Part shown: positions 37,663 through 51,750 of the stretch, in pieces
Numbering within the stretch: the first letter of the stretch is position 1
How the letters are laid out: each line of letters opens with the position of its first letter
Assembly: GCA_018881555.1 (NCBI GenBank)
Contig: JACAXG010000124.1
Location: 558,001-622,000, forward strand
Reading direction: 5' to 3'
Source: Amblyornis subalaris
Lineage: Eukaryota > Chordata > Aves > Passeriformes > Ptilonorhynchidae
DNA: 64,000 nucleotides
Made by a program: the position numbers and the translations under genes
The notes under the pieces: generated by a model
The model's input: only the letters and a program-made list of their open reading frames with translations
The model's database searches: none
What the model was told of the DNA's origin: nothing

Positions 37663-37770
37663 CCGTGCTAGGCTGGTTCCAGAAGGGACTTTATATGGGA
37701 CATACTTCCTGTAGATATGTCCAACTCGAGAGCATGGAACATCATACATGCCACCTCCACACATCCATAC
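37663..37770 (-). CDS. GALNTL6: GALNTL6 exon: catalytic metal-ligand segment (VGHIYR)
   Basis: This 36-codon, phase-0 exon reads [13 protein letters not shown], then [18 protein letters not shown] and TSLAR. It continues directly from the previous exon (EISFK + VWMCGG, the usual family junction). In GT27 enzymes the His of the C-S-R-V-G-H segment is the third Mn2+ ligand, after the DxH motif, which lies outside this window. The following RKYVPYK region forms the flexible catalytic loop. Both appear intact, as do the two cysteines. The borders are TTTCCAG acceptor and CGG/GTGAGT donor. Length is a multiple of three, so skipping would keep frame but remove the metal ligand. Confidence 0.95.
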
Positions 37771-38020
37771 CTGGAAAGGAGACAGAAAGCAAGTGAAAGA
37801 ATGATTCCTGGAAAGAAATGATGCAAAAAAAAGCCTTTTAACTAATGTGTATGTGGAAATGACACATCATTCTGTACTGACCCCTCCCACAGTCACGGTG
37901 GCCTTCTCGGCATGCTGGTAGCTGGGATGTGGTAACATGGCAGACTCTCCAACCCAGAATCTCACTGTGCAAAAGCAGAGCATGTTCAAAATAAAATTAT
38001 AAAATATACTGAATAAAATA

Positions 38021-38075
38021 GAATAGAATGGTTTGGGTTGGAAGGGACTCTAAGTTTGGCCTCTTTCATTGTGCT
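38021..38075 (-). mobile_element. CR1 3'-terminal fragment
   Basis: AATAGAATAGAATGGTTTGG followed by GTTGGAAGGGACTCTAAG is the reversed CR1 3' terminus. Only about 55 bases are recognisable before similarity fades. Minus orientation, sense with the host gene. Confidence 0.75.
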
Positions 38076-40976
38076 TGCCTGTTTGTGTTACAGTGAGTAT
38101 ATCTGCCCGTTCCTGGAACTCAGCCCCTGATTGACTGTGCTATTCATACTGTGAATGGAGAAAACAGGGGTTAGAGTGAAGGCTTGAATTATAAGGTGAT
38201 TTAGGCAGCTGCTTCTTATTGATAATTTGTGTATCAGCCCTTACAGTCCCTGAGCTGACAGCCACAGCATCCAACTGAGACCGGGTCATGAAATGCTTGA
38301 GGCTCTAACCTCATTACAGGATACACCTAAATACACTAGTGTGAATGTCTAAGAAAGGCTTGAAACCAGTGAAAGTGGGGCATTGTCCTTAAATTCCGTG
38401 GACACCCATGTGCAGTGGGGTAAAGTTGAGAGCTCCTTGGGAAGCTGCTGCTTACTACCTCCCATCAGAGAATTGACTAAGGCATAGGGGCTCTGAGTAG
38501 GTGCTTCTGGACATGTTATCTGCTCTCCTAGTGAGCACAGTCCTTCTCAGGGAGGAAATTTACTGGTGGATTGGAATGGAGACCCAAATGAATGCTCTGC
38601 CTCCATGCCAAAATAACTCATTACCGCCCAGAGCAATCTTGCATGTAGTCATGCCATGTGGACATGAAGACTATTTTCTTTAAAAAAAAANTTTGTAAGA
38701 TTTGCCTCTTAAATAAACCTTGAAATCCTCACCTGTTTCATCCCATGTCAGCTAATTCACTGCAAAACATGTGCATAAACATAGTAAAATATCATAAAAA
38801 CCATNGTGTTAAAATAATGTTATTCACTTTTCTAACAATATTTCATTTGCATGTTACATCACTTGTGCTTTTTTTAGTGGGAATTTCCTTTCTGTGGCTG
38901 TCTTCAAACAACCCAGTGCATCAATGAAAGTGCAGACCTATATTTACTATTTGTTCTTGTTTTTTAAATAAAGGTGTCATTTTAAAGGCTAGACAAGTTA
39001 TTACAGTGATTAATCAAGGCTTCTTAGCCTTTGAAGAATGCACAGCATAGCAGTTTGACTCAAAGGTCAGCCCCAGAACAAATTTAAAAGACAAGAAAGC
39101 AGAAGNTATTTATATATATATAGGCCAGTATTACTCTAACTGAGGCAATGAGAGCTGCAGTAGACATATATTGCATTTCCTCTAAAGCAGTAGGATAGCA
39201 GTCAAAAAAAAAAAAGGTGAAAAGGAATTAGAAAAAAACTCCAGTCAGATATGCTGAAGCAATAACAAGTGGGAGGAAATAACACAGTGTTAGGCTTATA
39301 TTTGATAGATATAAAACCTGAAAATGCTGTGCTGCACCTGAGGTATGCTGTGCAGGGTAATTGAAATGAATCTTGGGCTGCCTTGAAGGACATTTAGCAG
39401 CTGTTCCTGTTTATCTTTCAGCTTCAAAGTGATATTAAAAGCATTTTTTATATTTTTCTGGGAAGATCAATTCTGGCAACTTTGTCTTTAAAATGTGTGT
39501 TTTTATGTCACATGCACTAAATGCAAGAAATTGGAGAATGACTTCTGTGTTAAATATTACAGACCTCCAGTGTACCATGAAAGGAATTCAGGTGGTGTGG
39601 GACATTTGGCAAAATGATATCAGAAGCAATGAAANTCTCAGAATCGTTAATGTCTCCTTCCTACAAAAGCAATGAATCTGGGCTGCAGCTGAGGTATAAA
39701 AAATGAAGACGAAACCAAAATNATGCAATTCCAGCTTGGAAAGATCAAAAGAGTAGTTTATGTGTCAACTAGAGACTATCTCACAATTTATCTTTATATG
39801 CTCCTTCCAACAGAATNTTGCAAAATACTTTATAGGGATGGTTGAAAGCAAAACGCAGGCATTAACACAAGCTTTAAAAGAAATTAAGCTGTGGTTATGT
39901 GGCTTTGTTCCTGACTGGAGTTTAGATGTCACAGATGCATTTTTGTCTCTGTTCTACAGCTCTTGTGGGATTTTGGGTGAATCACTCTCTTTTCACATCA
40001 CTTCTTTGTCTTTTAAATTGAATTCTGCCTTCTCTTGTGGTTCCCCCACCTTATCTCTCTGGTTTATGAGTGATCCAGCCTGGAGACTATCTGAAAATGT
40101 AAATACTGTGCATGCAAGACTGAGATTCCAGTCCATATGCTACACTGTAGTCATAATTACTGTAGTAAGAGACTCATGATTTTTGAGCAGTGGAGGATGT
40201 GTCGCTGGGGAAAAGGAACATAAACAAANAGCAAATTATGCAAAGGACTTAGAGGGTACTGAATGGACTTTGGATCAGGCTTCAAAACTAATTGAGAAAT
40301 ATACTGCTGCTGAGAGTCAGTAACAAGACAGACAACAGTGAGAGACATTGAAATGAATGGAAAATACAAACAGTAAACTGGTGGAAGAGGAGTATAAAGT
40401 CTTTCATGCAAAAGCGACAACTTGGTGCTCTTCAAATGGTGCGAGAGGGTTGGACTACACACAGGAGAAAAGTATTACAATAGTGGGGCTGAAAAAGTTG
40501 TAGAAAATAAGAATATAAAAATTTGATGGGATTTTTCAGTCACTCTTCTTGAAACATAAGCCAAAAGAACAGATTTGGCAGTTGTAGAAAAGGAGAAAGA
40601 ACAATATTTTCCTGTGAACTTTTACAGGAAAGTAAAACAAACTGTTTTGTAGTGAGAATGTTCAGCTAAATGAAAAAAAAAATTGAAAAATAGGATCACT
40701 GACTGCAAATCTACAGTCAATGGGTTCACAAATTGCAAAACCATTTACTGGAGGTGCAGTGGGATTTCCTGTCAGAGATATTAAAACCGTACCATGTAAA
40801 CTAGGAACTGATGACTGCGGGTATTTCAACAAAATTCACTGGCATCTCTAAAATTCTGAGAGAACTGGCAATATTCCACATTTTTCAGTCCTTCATATAG
40901 ATTACAACTGCACTGACAAGTGGTAATGCTCCTCCACTCCCTATCTCCTGCCAAGACTGGCAGCTGTGGACGGAAT

Positions 40977-41008
40977 TAATAATCATTATGATGATAATGA
41001 TGATAAAG
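40977..41008. repeat. Imperfect ATG/ATA microsatellite
   Basis: Short run of alternating ATG, ATA and TGA-type units between 40977 and 41008. It is low complexity and intronic. Confidence 0.6.
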
Positions 41009-41201
41009 AAAGGGATTAATGAACTCGGAGGTGTGTTTTGGAAAACAGGGATGAAGAGAATTTGGAAGATATATTGGCATGGAAAAAGATAAAACAACTG
41101 TAGACACAGGTAGACTACCTTCAAGAAGGTAGGAGATCACCATTAGCATTTTTGTTAAGGTATGATTTACGATGTCTAAGGAATGTCCAGTGCAAAGGAT
41201 T

Positions 41202-41992
41202 GTATTGGGATTGCATGGCCAGGCTTTGGTAGCAGGGAGGCAACAGGGCAATAGCTTCTATGAGAAGCTGCCAGAAGCTTCCCCCATGTTCAACAGGGCC
41301 AATGGTAGCCAGCTCCAAGACTGACCTGCCGCTGTCCAACACCATCAGCAATGGTGGTAGCACCTCTGGGATAACACATGTGACAAGGGGAAAAAGTTAG
41401 TGTGCAATTTTAGACAGAGACAGGAGTGAGAATATGTGAGAGCAGCAGCTCTGCAGACATCAAGGTAAGGAAAGAAGGATGTGATGAAGACCATGGTGAG
41501 GGAGCTGTCCTCCTGCAGCCTATGGAAGTTCATGGTGGAGCAGAAATTGCAGAGATCCACCTGCAGCCCCTGGAGGACCTCATACTGGAGCAGGGGAAGA
41601 GTGTGAGGAGTCCTCCCCCTGAGGAGGAAGGAGTAGCAGAGACAACGTGTGACCAACTGACTGTAGCCCTCATTCCTTGACCCCCTGAGAGTGAGAAGGT
41701 AGAGAAAATACGGAGTGAAGTTGAGTCTGAGAAGAAGGAAAGGTTGGGCGGAAGGTGTTTTAAGATTTGTTGTTTATTTCCCAGTCCCCTACTCTGATTT
41801 CATTGGTAATAAAATAATTTTTCCCCAAGCCAGGTCAGCTTTGCCCATGATGGTAACTGGTGAGTGATCTCTTCCTCTCCTTATCTTGAGCCACAAGCCT
41901 TTTGTCACATTTTGTCTCCCCTGTCCAAGTAACGACGGGAGTGACAGAGCAGCTTTGCTGGCTACCTGGCATACAGCCAAGGTCAACCACAA
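41202..41992 (+). mobile_element. Diverged ERVL-type solo LTR, same family as the copy at 53486
   Basis: It shares ordered landmarks with the element at 53486-54475: GGTAGCAG, GAGAAGCT...AGAAGCTTCC, GGGATAACACAT versus TGATAACATATT, GGAGTGAGAATATGTGAGA, CCTACTCTGAT, TAATAAA, and the closing GGTCAACCACAA. An AATAAA lies at 41808-41813. The ends are eroded: the flanks GGATT and GGATC match at 4 of 5 positions, so exact borders are approximate. The 85-codon open frame inside it (41426-41680) is a by-product of the repeat. No retroviral genes flank it. Confidence 0.8.
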
Positions 41993-43463
41993 GGATCTTC
42001 AAGAAACACAGGAAATTAGCATCTTTCATTACTCTGTGTTTTGGTGATTTCTACTTAAACTGTGGCTGTCTAACAGATTTAAATTTAGGATTTCCCAAAT
42101 AGTAGCTTTCCTTGATATTGAGGAGATACACTATTAATCAGGTGAATTCCAGTGCTTTGCCATCTTTCACAAGTCTAGCAAACTTGTGAAAAAGTACACC
42201 AAACAGTATCATCAGCAAGATGTCATACATCCTTTTAATTAAAAAATTGATCCTGATGCTGCAAAAAAAAAATAACATCCTGAATATTTTCTTATGTAAA
42301 AATTAATCTCAGAAACTATTTAAGAGGTCATATTTTGAGACACAGTTTATGGCTGCATCACCATCCAGAAGACTCCAAATAATTATTTGCCAAGCAACTT
42401 AATGTAAGACATGGCATCAACACGGCACCAATCTGACAACACTTCCCCAGGCCATAGATGTGGACACTCTAAGAAAGAGTAAATTGTCACTTCAGATTCA
42501 CTCAAGTGAAGCCAAGGAAACTGAACCAGTTTGGTTGTCTGGCTTTTTCACTGACTTTCAATGACTTTGTAACATNTTGCAAGTCCACCATTTTACCAAG
42601 TTTTGTGAATAAATCTGGTAAATTGAACAGTCTGGCTAACTTGTCCTCATTTAAATAAGTTTTAAGATGACTGAATCTATAGCTACAGTAGAAACTGTGG
42701 AAGCAAAAACCTTTCCCAAGCTGATACTGGTGATTCCGACATAAGAAACCCCAGTCCTTTCTGTTTTTCTCTTCCGCCTCTGTGATTTTTCTCCAATTTG
42801 TTGTTATTCCAAACCAAACAGCAGTCTTCTTTTTAAAATTTACATCCCTTAAATTCTTCCAACAGGAATTTACTCCTATTTGGCAGTTGTTTCTAATGAC
42901 TATTTTTTTCTTCTTTTAACAATTGTAAGAATGGACAGGGACCCTAAGGTCATTATATACTAATGAGATGGATCCAGAGATATGACTGAAATGAGACCCA
43001 GTGTGACACAGCTGCCTCCGAAAAATAGATTTCTCACTTGAACAAAACACACTGGGACAATCTGGTATCTCAATTTCCAGTTGTGTTACCATGGTTTCTA
43101 TACAAAGTCTGGAGAGCACTACAAGTATATTCTTTGTGATGATGAATAAAAGGAATATTTGAAATAGGATAATAAAATCATGGGTGACCTGTCAGAGACC
43201 ATTGTGACAGCTACAAGTAACTACTTATATTTGCCTCTGAAACAATCTAAATGGACAGAAGGTAAATCAATATATTCTAACCATATGGTCTAGCTATTGG
43301 GTTTCCCCTGCCTTCCTGTTTTATTTTGCTGAGGTATAAAAATGATTTGGAGAAACATGAGAGTAAGCCAGTTAATGCAAAACATTTTGCTGTTCTTGGT
43401 AACTCCTGTAAAGACAGCCTGGAAACCCTGTGTTGGGTAACAGTGTAAATTTCATTCAACAGA

Positions 43464-43485
43464 ATGGCCTCAGCATGGCCTCAGC
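43464..43485. repeat. Two-copy tandem repeat of ATGGCCTCAGC
   Basis: ATGGCCTCAGC occurs twice head to tail in intronic sequence. Confidence 0.8.
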
Positions 43486-44542
43486 ACTGTTTTAATTGCT
43501 GCTGAAACTCAGATTCAGCAAGATGTCTGATATTAGTCATGGCTGACATGCTAAATTTATTTAAAGAGCTTTAAACTGACAGAGTTTGGAAGTAGGCTGG
43601 AAAGATCCTGAAGCTAAATTTGAATTGTAATTTCACTTCCAAGCTTTATCCAAATACATTTGAGTCGAATCATCTATGTCATGAAATTCTATCAAGCCCT
43701 TGAAAAACTTTGCATGTAGAGGCCAAGAGGTAAAGTTCTTATGTCCTTGGGTATACTGGAAAATAAACTCAGTTTTCAAAATTAGACATGTTAGTCCTCA
43801 TCAATTTAATACAAATGCCTGTTTTACATGTAAAGAGTAACAAGACTTTCAGCTCGATGTGTAAATGCCAAGTAACTGATTTCAATACACACGTCCACAC
43901 AGAGGATGTGAGGGTATACTGTACCACGGCTGGTTGTACGTAACCNGAGCACTTGAAAACTCCCCATATGTCATTACAACAATTTAAATGCAATTTTAAA
44001 AAGTCTATTTTTGAACAGCTGGCCTGCAGACAACAGCTCAGGGCAGCTGAGCTGGTCTAGTGATCCACTGCTACTGAAAGGGGTCTTTCTTCCAATGACT
44101 TTCTCTTTCCATTTCCACCCATTTCCCTGAGCTGACTCTATCAGGGGACTCTATCCTGAGAAATGATTAAACTTGTTGATCTGGGCAGAAAATTATGCCA
44201 GTTTCTTTTTTTTGTTGGATTAGTTCTCTGTTGGCTTGTTGAGCTGAGCTCAACACTTGAGCACAAACATAGCGTCTGAGAGAAGATAAGTGGAGAAAAC
44301 TCGACGAAAGGAAAAAGGTGGAANTTCGTTCTTTGATAGTGGTAAGCTACCGCATTTTCAGAGGAAACTGCACTCAGTGTGATTTTTGTATGNCTTCTGG
44401 AGCATAAGTTTATGGTATAATGGGAATTCCTAATGAAAAAAGTATTGCATTAAATTAATTTTAGTTAAAAGACAAAAGGCAGTATGAATGAAAGCATCAT
44501 GATAACACCAGCAAGGAAGTATAAGGTGACTTGATGACTTAC

Positions 44543-44660
44543 CTTAAAGGAGATTTCATACTGCTCTCCTCCCCATATTTCTAAGCCTGGATCATAGCCT
44601 CCCAGCTCCCAAAACCATTTCCGGTTAACGGCAAACAGACCTCCAGCCATTACAGGAGAC
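44543..44660 (-). CDS. GALNTL6: GALNTL6 exon: catalytic-domain segment with WGGEQ
   Basis: This is the most upstream of six visible exons of a polypeptide N-acetylgalactosaminyltransferase, a Golgi type II membrane enzyme family (GT27) that starts mucin-type O-glycosylation by moving GalNAc from UDP-GalNAc to Ser/Thr. The exon is 118 bases: one base finishing a split codon, then 39 codons beginning [11 protein letters not shown] and ending EISFK. The Gal/GalNAc-transferase motif appears as IWGGEQYE. The Gln where most family members have Asn (WGGEN) is typical of the GALNT10/GALNTL6 clade. The acceptor is a pyrimidine-rich TTTCAG and the donor is AAG/GTAAGT, a near-perfect consensus. The family is certain. 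The paralog is inferred from this and the downstream exons. The preceding exon, expected to encode the acceptor-side part of the catalytic domain, is not visible in the 19.3 kb to its right. Confidence 0.95.
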
Positions 44661-47600
44661 CTGAAAGATGAATAAAGCGACACAAACAATAATGAAGATG
44701 CTTGGACCACGTGTGCATGCGTGCCTCTGTGTGTGTCTGTGTGAATGTCGTTTGAATTGCGAAGCTACAGAAGGTGTAGACAAACAGCAGTGTAACCAAA
44801 CAACATTTACATTTATTCACCCCAAAATGGACTCTAGATGAGAAACAGGCAGTGTGATAGGTCTAGAGAATGGTAGAGTGTCATGCACAAACTCCTTTTA
44901 AAAAAAAATCCCAACAAAACCAAAACCAAAAGACCAACAACCCCCCTAAAAATTGTGTTTGTTGCTAAGTAACAGAGAAAGAAAGGGACTCTGGAAACCT
45001 GCCGAAGTACTTAATGANTCTCAGTACTCCATGTGAAGTAACTTGCATTTGAAAGTTAGTAAAAGTTTTCAATTCATTTCAGTCTCATAGGTGCTGGCTA
45101 GAAAAAGGCAGAAAGGTGACAGAGGATGGCTAAAGAGAAGCTGTTGGGAGTTAAACATCTGCTTTTCTAAGCATTTAAAACTCCTCAAATGTGTCTCACA
45201 GTGGCAATTTAACTTATAGGCAAATAATTTGCTATGCTTCCCATGTTTCCATTTATTCCATGAATAAATATGTGGAATTTACTTCAATTAACTCAGTCTT
45301 TTTCACAGACAGTATAGAAAACAAATGAGATATTTAAAGTTAGCGTTAGAGAATATTGATAAAAACGCATTGTAAATTTATAAGTAGGAATTTTGCACTG
45401 GAAAATAAGCATTTTCTCTTTTTTTTCCTTTCAGTACCAAGAAGACCACATTTCTAATGCAGTGCATATATTGACAGCTCTCAAGATTCAAATGTTGCTC
45501 ACAGATTCCTTGAAATTGTGGTGGAAGGGGAATACAAAGGCATCTATGCTGAACAGGGGGGAAACAACAGGCTTAAGAAAGTCTAATCCAACTATGCAAT
45601 TGAATCAATGCAGGTCAACACCAGCTTTATGAGTTTTAGAGCAAGAGGCCAGAAGGAACACATTCACGCTGATGGCTGGTCAGAGAGAGAAAAGACAAAG
45701 TGCATGGGAGACCTGGATGGCTTCCAGGCAATGTCTCCTTACCAGAGAGCAGACATGAAACTGGATCCCATGCCCTGTGCCTTGTACCACTAACACCCCG
45801 AGGGAAAATTATTCCATCCTGGGGCATTTTTGTTTTGAATTACTACTGGTGGTTACTTTGGGGCTATGAAAGTAGATGGTATCATCCCTGAAGACCTGAC
45901 TGGAAAATAAAAACTTGCCCCTTTGCCACTGATTTAGTATTTGGCAGTGAACTCAGGACTGGTAGGTATTTCAGGAATCCACACCTAAGTTAGAAGTTTA
46001 TTGAAGAGGACATCATGTTAATGGAACATTCCGCCATATTTTCTCTGCCTTAATTTTTGTTATATTGCTGTCTTTTATCCAAGCCAGTAGAGATGATAAA
46101 ATAGCAAGCAAACAGCTGAGGGGTCTCTGCCACCATCAGGAAGCCAGTGAATCCCCACGCATGAATGTTAGAAAACGATCCTCCGATTTGCATTCATGGT
46201 AATGAGAAACATTATAGATAATTTTCCTTTCACTTCTATAAGGTAGTTTAAAAAAAGAGAAAAAAAATCTAAACTACCCATTTTCATGACTAGAGAGCTC
46301 TAACAGACTAATTTCATTTTCCTTTAGAGATTATATTTTTAAAAGCACATAGATGCTTTAAGAAACAAAGCTTTGTAAAAAAATATTCCAACTGGCAAGG
46401 CTGTGCACTGTAACATATACTGAATACTAATACCTTTGTACTTTTATTGACATTTCATATCTCAAATATTGACTGTATTTCCACATATCAATAAATTCAA
46501 TGAAGATTTTATTAGAAACCTTCCCCTGAGGATTCTGACTACTACAATACATTTTCAATTCCTACCAAAGTAAATGTAATTACAACATGTCCTTTGTGAC
46601 TTCAGGTTCTAAATAATCAAAACACAATGTCCTTTTATAAAAATGGACTTACATGGAGAATGCTTATAACCAGATTGCTACTGACAGAAGAAATGTAGTC
46701 CCAGAAATCCCTGGGAAAATGCAGGATTTCTCTAATTGTCGTAGATACAATATCTTTCCTAAGCATTTCTCTCGACACAGTGAATGGCCTATAAAAAAAG
46801 CAATTGCTGCAGGTAAATCAGATGGAAGATGAAAAAAATCAGAGACTTAAAATTGCAAAATAATTGGGAAATACTTACAAATTATTTTTGAATCTATAGA
46901 CTTTTCCAGTGATACTGAGTAAAGAAACCCCTTGCTGCTTACATGTGAAAGTTCAGAACATTTATTGCAATTAACAAAACTACCCAATGACTGGAACAGT
47001 AGCTAACCCATAATTTTTGCATTTCCTTAAAAGAAAAAAAGGAAAAAATTGAATGTAATGTTGCCCCATTAATTCCTATTCCACAAGATGTTCTGACATT
47101 TGTTGTTTTGTAGGAAGAGCAATGAAGAGGAAAAGCAGGATGGCCTTTTGGTTTTCATTAGAGTGGAATTAGTAATAAGCTGTGTGAAACTGAGAGCTTG
47201 GCACAGCATGAATTCCACTCCACTCCACAAGCAGCTACTGCTGAACAGGCCTTAAATTGTCTCCAAAATATGAAGACAAGAGTCCAGTCTTGCAATCATG
47301 GCCGATATGAAAAGTCCTTATGTATCAATAGGATCACTCACACAGATAAAAGAACTGCGCAGAGCCCAAAGGAGAAGAATTAATCTCTTGTTTAATGGCT
47401 TCTGTAGAGAAATGTCAAGTACAAAGCCATGTTTGTAGAAGTAATTTTGTCATGAAATGTCCTACTCAGGTGCTTAAACAATCAGACTTGAGCTACTGTA
47501 GCCTAATATTATGTGAGTAATTACAGTGGAAAGCTGTAAAGTGCTTATGGTCAAAACATTAAAAGGACAAAGACTCCCAAAACATCAGAAAAGCTGGAAG

Positions 47601-50600
47601 GGTAAGGTTGCTAAACTTAAATATAGTTGTAAAAACCTTTCACATGAGAACTAATGCACAGACGCATTGACTATACCTGAAAGAACAACATTGGAAGTAA
47701 AAGCTAGCTGATCCAAAAATGGCCCAACAGGTCAAAGATTGCTCTGCTGAGACAGAAAAAGAATTTGATTTAGTTAGAGTGTAAAAACCCCCACAAAAAC
47801 TGTTTTGCAAAAAAAGATAGACTGCGAAAAAGGCAGGCAAATGCTTAATGTGAAAAGATAGCTCACNAACAAAAAAGTGCACTAAAAGAAGTGTAGCAAT
47901 AGCTCAAACTGTAGCCAGCAAAGAATTTTATAACTGCTTGCAATTAACATGCAGAGGGAGGAAAGAGAGAATCTCACCTATGAATTTTCAAGGTAAGAGA
48001 AAAATGACATGAGCTTCAAAGGAGTGTGAAGTTACTTGCATTAGGAACAAATGTCTATTGCAATTGTATATTGCAAACAAGCGAACTGCATAGCAGGGTT
48101 TAGAATCATTACACTGCAAGAGTGATACATACAGTGGAACTAAAGGATTTGTGAAAAGGGAAGAGAAGCTTTGACAGCCTGCAGAAAGAATATGAGGGAA
48201 ATGAAAATGGAAAAGCACTTGTGCTCGATGANGTTCACAGTAGGTATGCTGATAGGAACCACCTGCCCGAAACAGCTGAAANTTGGCCATTATAATCACA
48301 TCCAGTGAATGGCATATTGCACTATGCACATCTCTGTATCATCCAGACTGACTAAAGGCTCTGTGCTGAACTACTGAACAGAAATGGATGAATGCTGGAG
48401 AGAGGAGTGCATCTCGTGCAGAATACATTAGACAAAGTGACCTTCAGTGCCAAACCCACCGGCATGTTATACATAAGCAAGGTAAATGTTGGCCCACAAC
48501 AGGAATCAGGACTAGGTCCTGCTGACCTTGTGGAGTCAGGGATGTAATGGACAAGGAGGAAANGGGCCATGTTGCTGCTGGCACAGCAACACCCCAGAAA
48601 TGACTGGTGACCTACTGAATGCAGCTTTGAGCTAGGCTTCTGCACTTTTTATAATGAATTTCAATGTCTTGTTATGCAAGAAGTGTCCCTTCACCCTAGT
48701 GACACCACATGAAGGCACCTCAGGAGAGGGAATAAATTCAAATACCTTGTTTCACTCTGACTGCTCCAGGTCCTCTCTGCAGTGATTCCTGATACTGCAT
48801 CAAAGCTTCGTAAACAGCAGAAGCTGATACTAATCCTAGATAATAAAAAGTTCTAATAAAACTAAAAATTAAAATCTATCTATGTGTAATGTAAGTGACA
48901 GACTTTGAGGAAGTGAATGCAGAAGTAAACCAAACTGAAATTAAGATGAGTTGATCAGATGTAGCTGAAATGAATATGGATAAGAATTTCTGAAGAAGGA
49001 AAAAAAAAAGGTGGAATCTTTTATATACTTAATTCTCTAATAAAATATAATTAAAACGTGTTTTTAAATGTACTGATTGTTTTACATTTACTATTTCTGT
49101 AAGGCATTGTTTATCTTTTATCCATTCTAACACCATGAGTCATCTCCATGTTTATAAAACCACCAACATTTAGAAAGTAAAACCTGTATCTGTGACATTA
49201 ACCTATGGCAGTTATTCTTTCTTTTTTTTCCCTCAAGTGTCCAGTTTTCTGAGCAACTTTTACTCTAGATGAATGTGCCCCTATCTGTACCAATGATCAC
49301 ANGATCACGTAGGTTTTGAAACCACTGCATTCCTAATGTCCTTAGAGAGTGTAGAAACNGTATCTTACAATGTTCATCAGATCAACTATGTACGAAAAAG
49401 GCCTTGATTTGCTCCCCATACAAACTGCTTCCACCCCAGTTCATTCACTGTGCATTCAAAATTGTCACCACAGTACACTGTAAATTGCCAGCTGANATTT
49501 CTCCTCTGTTAATGTATGTAACTCTGAAGTCAAGACTATTTATGGTGATGTATACCAGCAATTCTCACAAAGGAAATTGAACCTACCCTCATTCAAATTT
49601 GTATCCCACTGTGCAGACTCCTTCTATATAACCAGTCAGTTTCAGTAATCTGTATTCTCTTATTAAAACATTCCATAATTTTATTATCACTCTTAAGCAG
49701 TTGGGATGTTCTTCTGTTAATTTTCCTCCACTGTATCTTTCTAATGAGTTGTTTGCACAATTAGTCATATTATTGACAGATTTAATATAGATACACACTG
49801 TCTCCATCTTACCTACAATAAATACCTGCTCATATGCATGTATGTTCCAAACATTTCTACTCACTGGCATCTGGTCAACTATTGTATGAGTAATAAATTG
49901 TNAAATGTCTGTCCTTTAAGAGGCACAGCACTAAAATTTTAGCNATGTGCTAAATGTTCTCCTGATTTTCCCCCCAAATCACACTCTAAAGTACTCTAAA
50001 GTCAAAGAGGACTCACATATAGGCTAGCACAAAATGACTAACTTTGCAGTAATAAATGTCTTGCTTTTTAAGCAGTTCCATTCAAATTCTATTCAATGTT
50101 GGCAACAAATAATTCCCTTTTTCAGAGCAGAGTTGCATTCAGATTTAGCAGAGTTCCATTGTGTTTTAACTTTAAGCAAAATCTTTCCTGGACAATTCGA
50201 ACCTGAGAAATGCTAATATGGTAGAAGAGTGGGTATGTACCAAACAGTACCCACTATGATACCAGCTGCTTGTAACTGGTTGTGATAAAATCTGACAGGC
50301 TTTTCCTAACTTTTCACTANTTACAGTGCAGAAGACACTATTAGGCAGGTTGGAGATCAAAGCTAATTTACTTTGACTTTTGTAGCCTGCATCTTTGCAT
50401 AACTAACAGTCTCTCTACTGAAAACTGCAATGAGGCCTCACTTTGATGCCAAATGCAGCAAATTTTTCATGACCAGCAGAGTTCAGAAAATTGGGATAAA
50501 TAATTGTATTCTTATGTAATGAATGTTGTTGGAGATTATGACCAGTTAGNTTCATTAAATGAAGCTTGTGTAAGTGGGATTATACACATCTTGCTCACTT

Positions 50601-51733
50601 GAAGCTTAAAAGTGTAGTTTTTTTCCATTTAACCAAATATTCTTAGAAGTATGCAAGAGAAATAAAAAAACATCAGGTTTAGTTTTTATGTAAACTACCA
50701 GTTCAAATTATCATTGTGCTGAAACATGTAGCAGCCAAGTTGTATTATTTAAAATTAACTCCCAAGTCTCTCTATAATCACGTTTAATTTTCATACTAGA
50801 CTTTTATTTGGGAAATATTAAGATAAAACCCCATTCTTCAAATGGTGAGCCAGAAAGCTGTGGAGAGTCAGCTATAAAGAAACCTCTGAAAGTCCTTGAC
50901 TTTCAGTTTATAAAAGTTACGACTGTAATTTCATCACATATGCTTATTTTTCTTACCACATTGCTAAATTTCACTAAAAAATTGTATTGTAAAAGAGCAA
51001 GGAGCCCTTATGTGGNGGATGAGGCCCTTTTAGCCTTTTCTCTCATGTTTAGAAAATTAATGAAGCTGTAGAAGAGGTGAATTGGGTAGAGATGGAAGAC
51101 TCTGAAGATCACGCTTCCCTTTCCCATAATTACCTCTAATAATCCAAGGGAAGTCTATCTGAATTATTGCTAGAGGAGATCTACAGTACTCAAACTAAGC
51201 AGGTGGGTCAGCAGAAATGAGCATCCTGAAGCAAAAAGTAAATGAAAGCTTCTGGAAATGTCCTTCAGGCAAAGGTTCAGAAGAATAAAACCGAGGAGCA
51301 AAATAACAGCTGGAAGTCATACTAAAGAGACAAATGCAATACATGAGCAGCCTCAAAAGACAGAGGCCTGAGTGCTGCAAAAGCAAGAAAGCAGAGCTGA
51401 GAGCAGCACTTCAGCTGAGCTGCATTCATGTCATGAGGAGGGATGGATCGTGGACATGTGGAGCTCAACAGCAGCAAAAAACCCTTCAATCTATTAGCAG
51501 GGAATAAGAACTGCTGGAGAAAACAAAAACAACCTCTAAACACAATTTGAAACAACTCTGTCACTTTAGCACCTTTTCGTATCGACGGGTATCATTTGGA
51601 TTTATAGTTGTCCCTTGAAAATATAATCTTTGAAAATTAAATGTGGAAACAAAGATAGATTGGAGAGAAAATACAATCAACTGTCCCGAAAATAGGAACT
51701 TTAGCCTTCCTGGCTTTTGCTGAGCTTCAGTTT

Positions 51734-51750
51734 GATTCTATGATTCTATG
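51734..51750 (+). repeat. ATTCTATG dimer, possible CR1 3' terminus
   Basis: GATTCTATGATTCTATG is the typical 3'-terminal repeat of CR1 LINEs and CR1-mobilised SINEs in plus orientation. The 70 bases to its left do not clearly match a CR1 body, so this could be a very short insertion or chance. Confidence 0.3.

Larger units (their letters stand above)
37771..44542 (-). other. GALNTL6 intron, 6.8 kb
   Basis: Borders on the minus strand are GTAAGT donor and TTTCCAG acceptor. It contains a short CR1 tail (38021-38075), an ATG/ATA-type simple repeat near 40977-41008 and a diverged LTR (41202-41992). The rest is unremarkable AT-rich sequence. Confidence 0.8.

Noticed and set aside
4237..44660. Assignment of the exons to GALNT10 instead of GALNTL6
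   Set aside because: The linker [18 protein letters not shown] and the lectin start [14 protein letters not shown] differ from what I recall of GALNT10 and fit GALNTL6. The recall is from memory, so an alignment with both paralogs should decide it.
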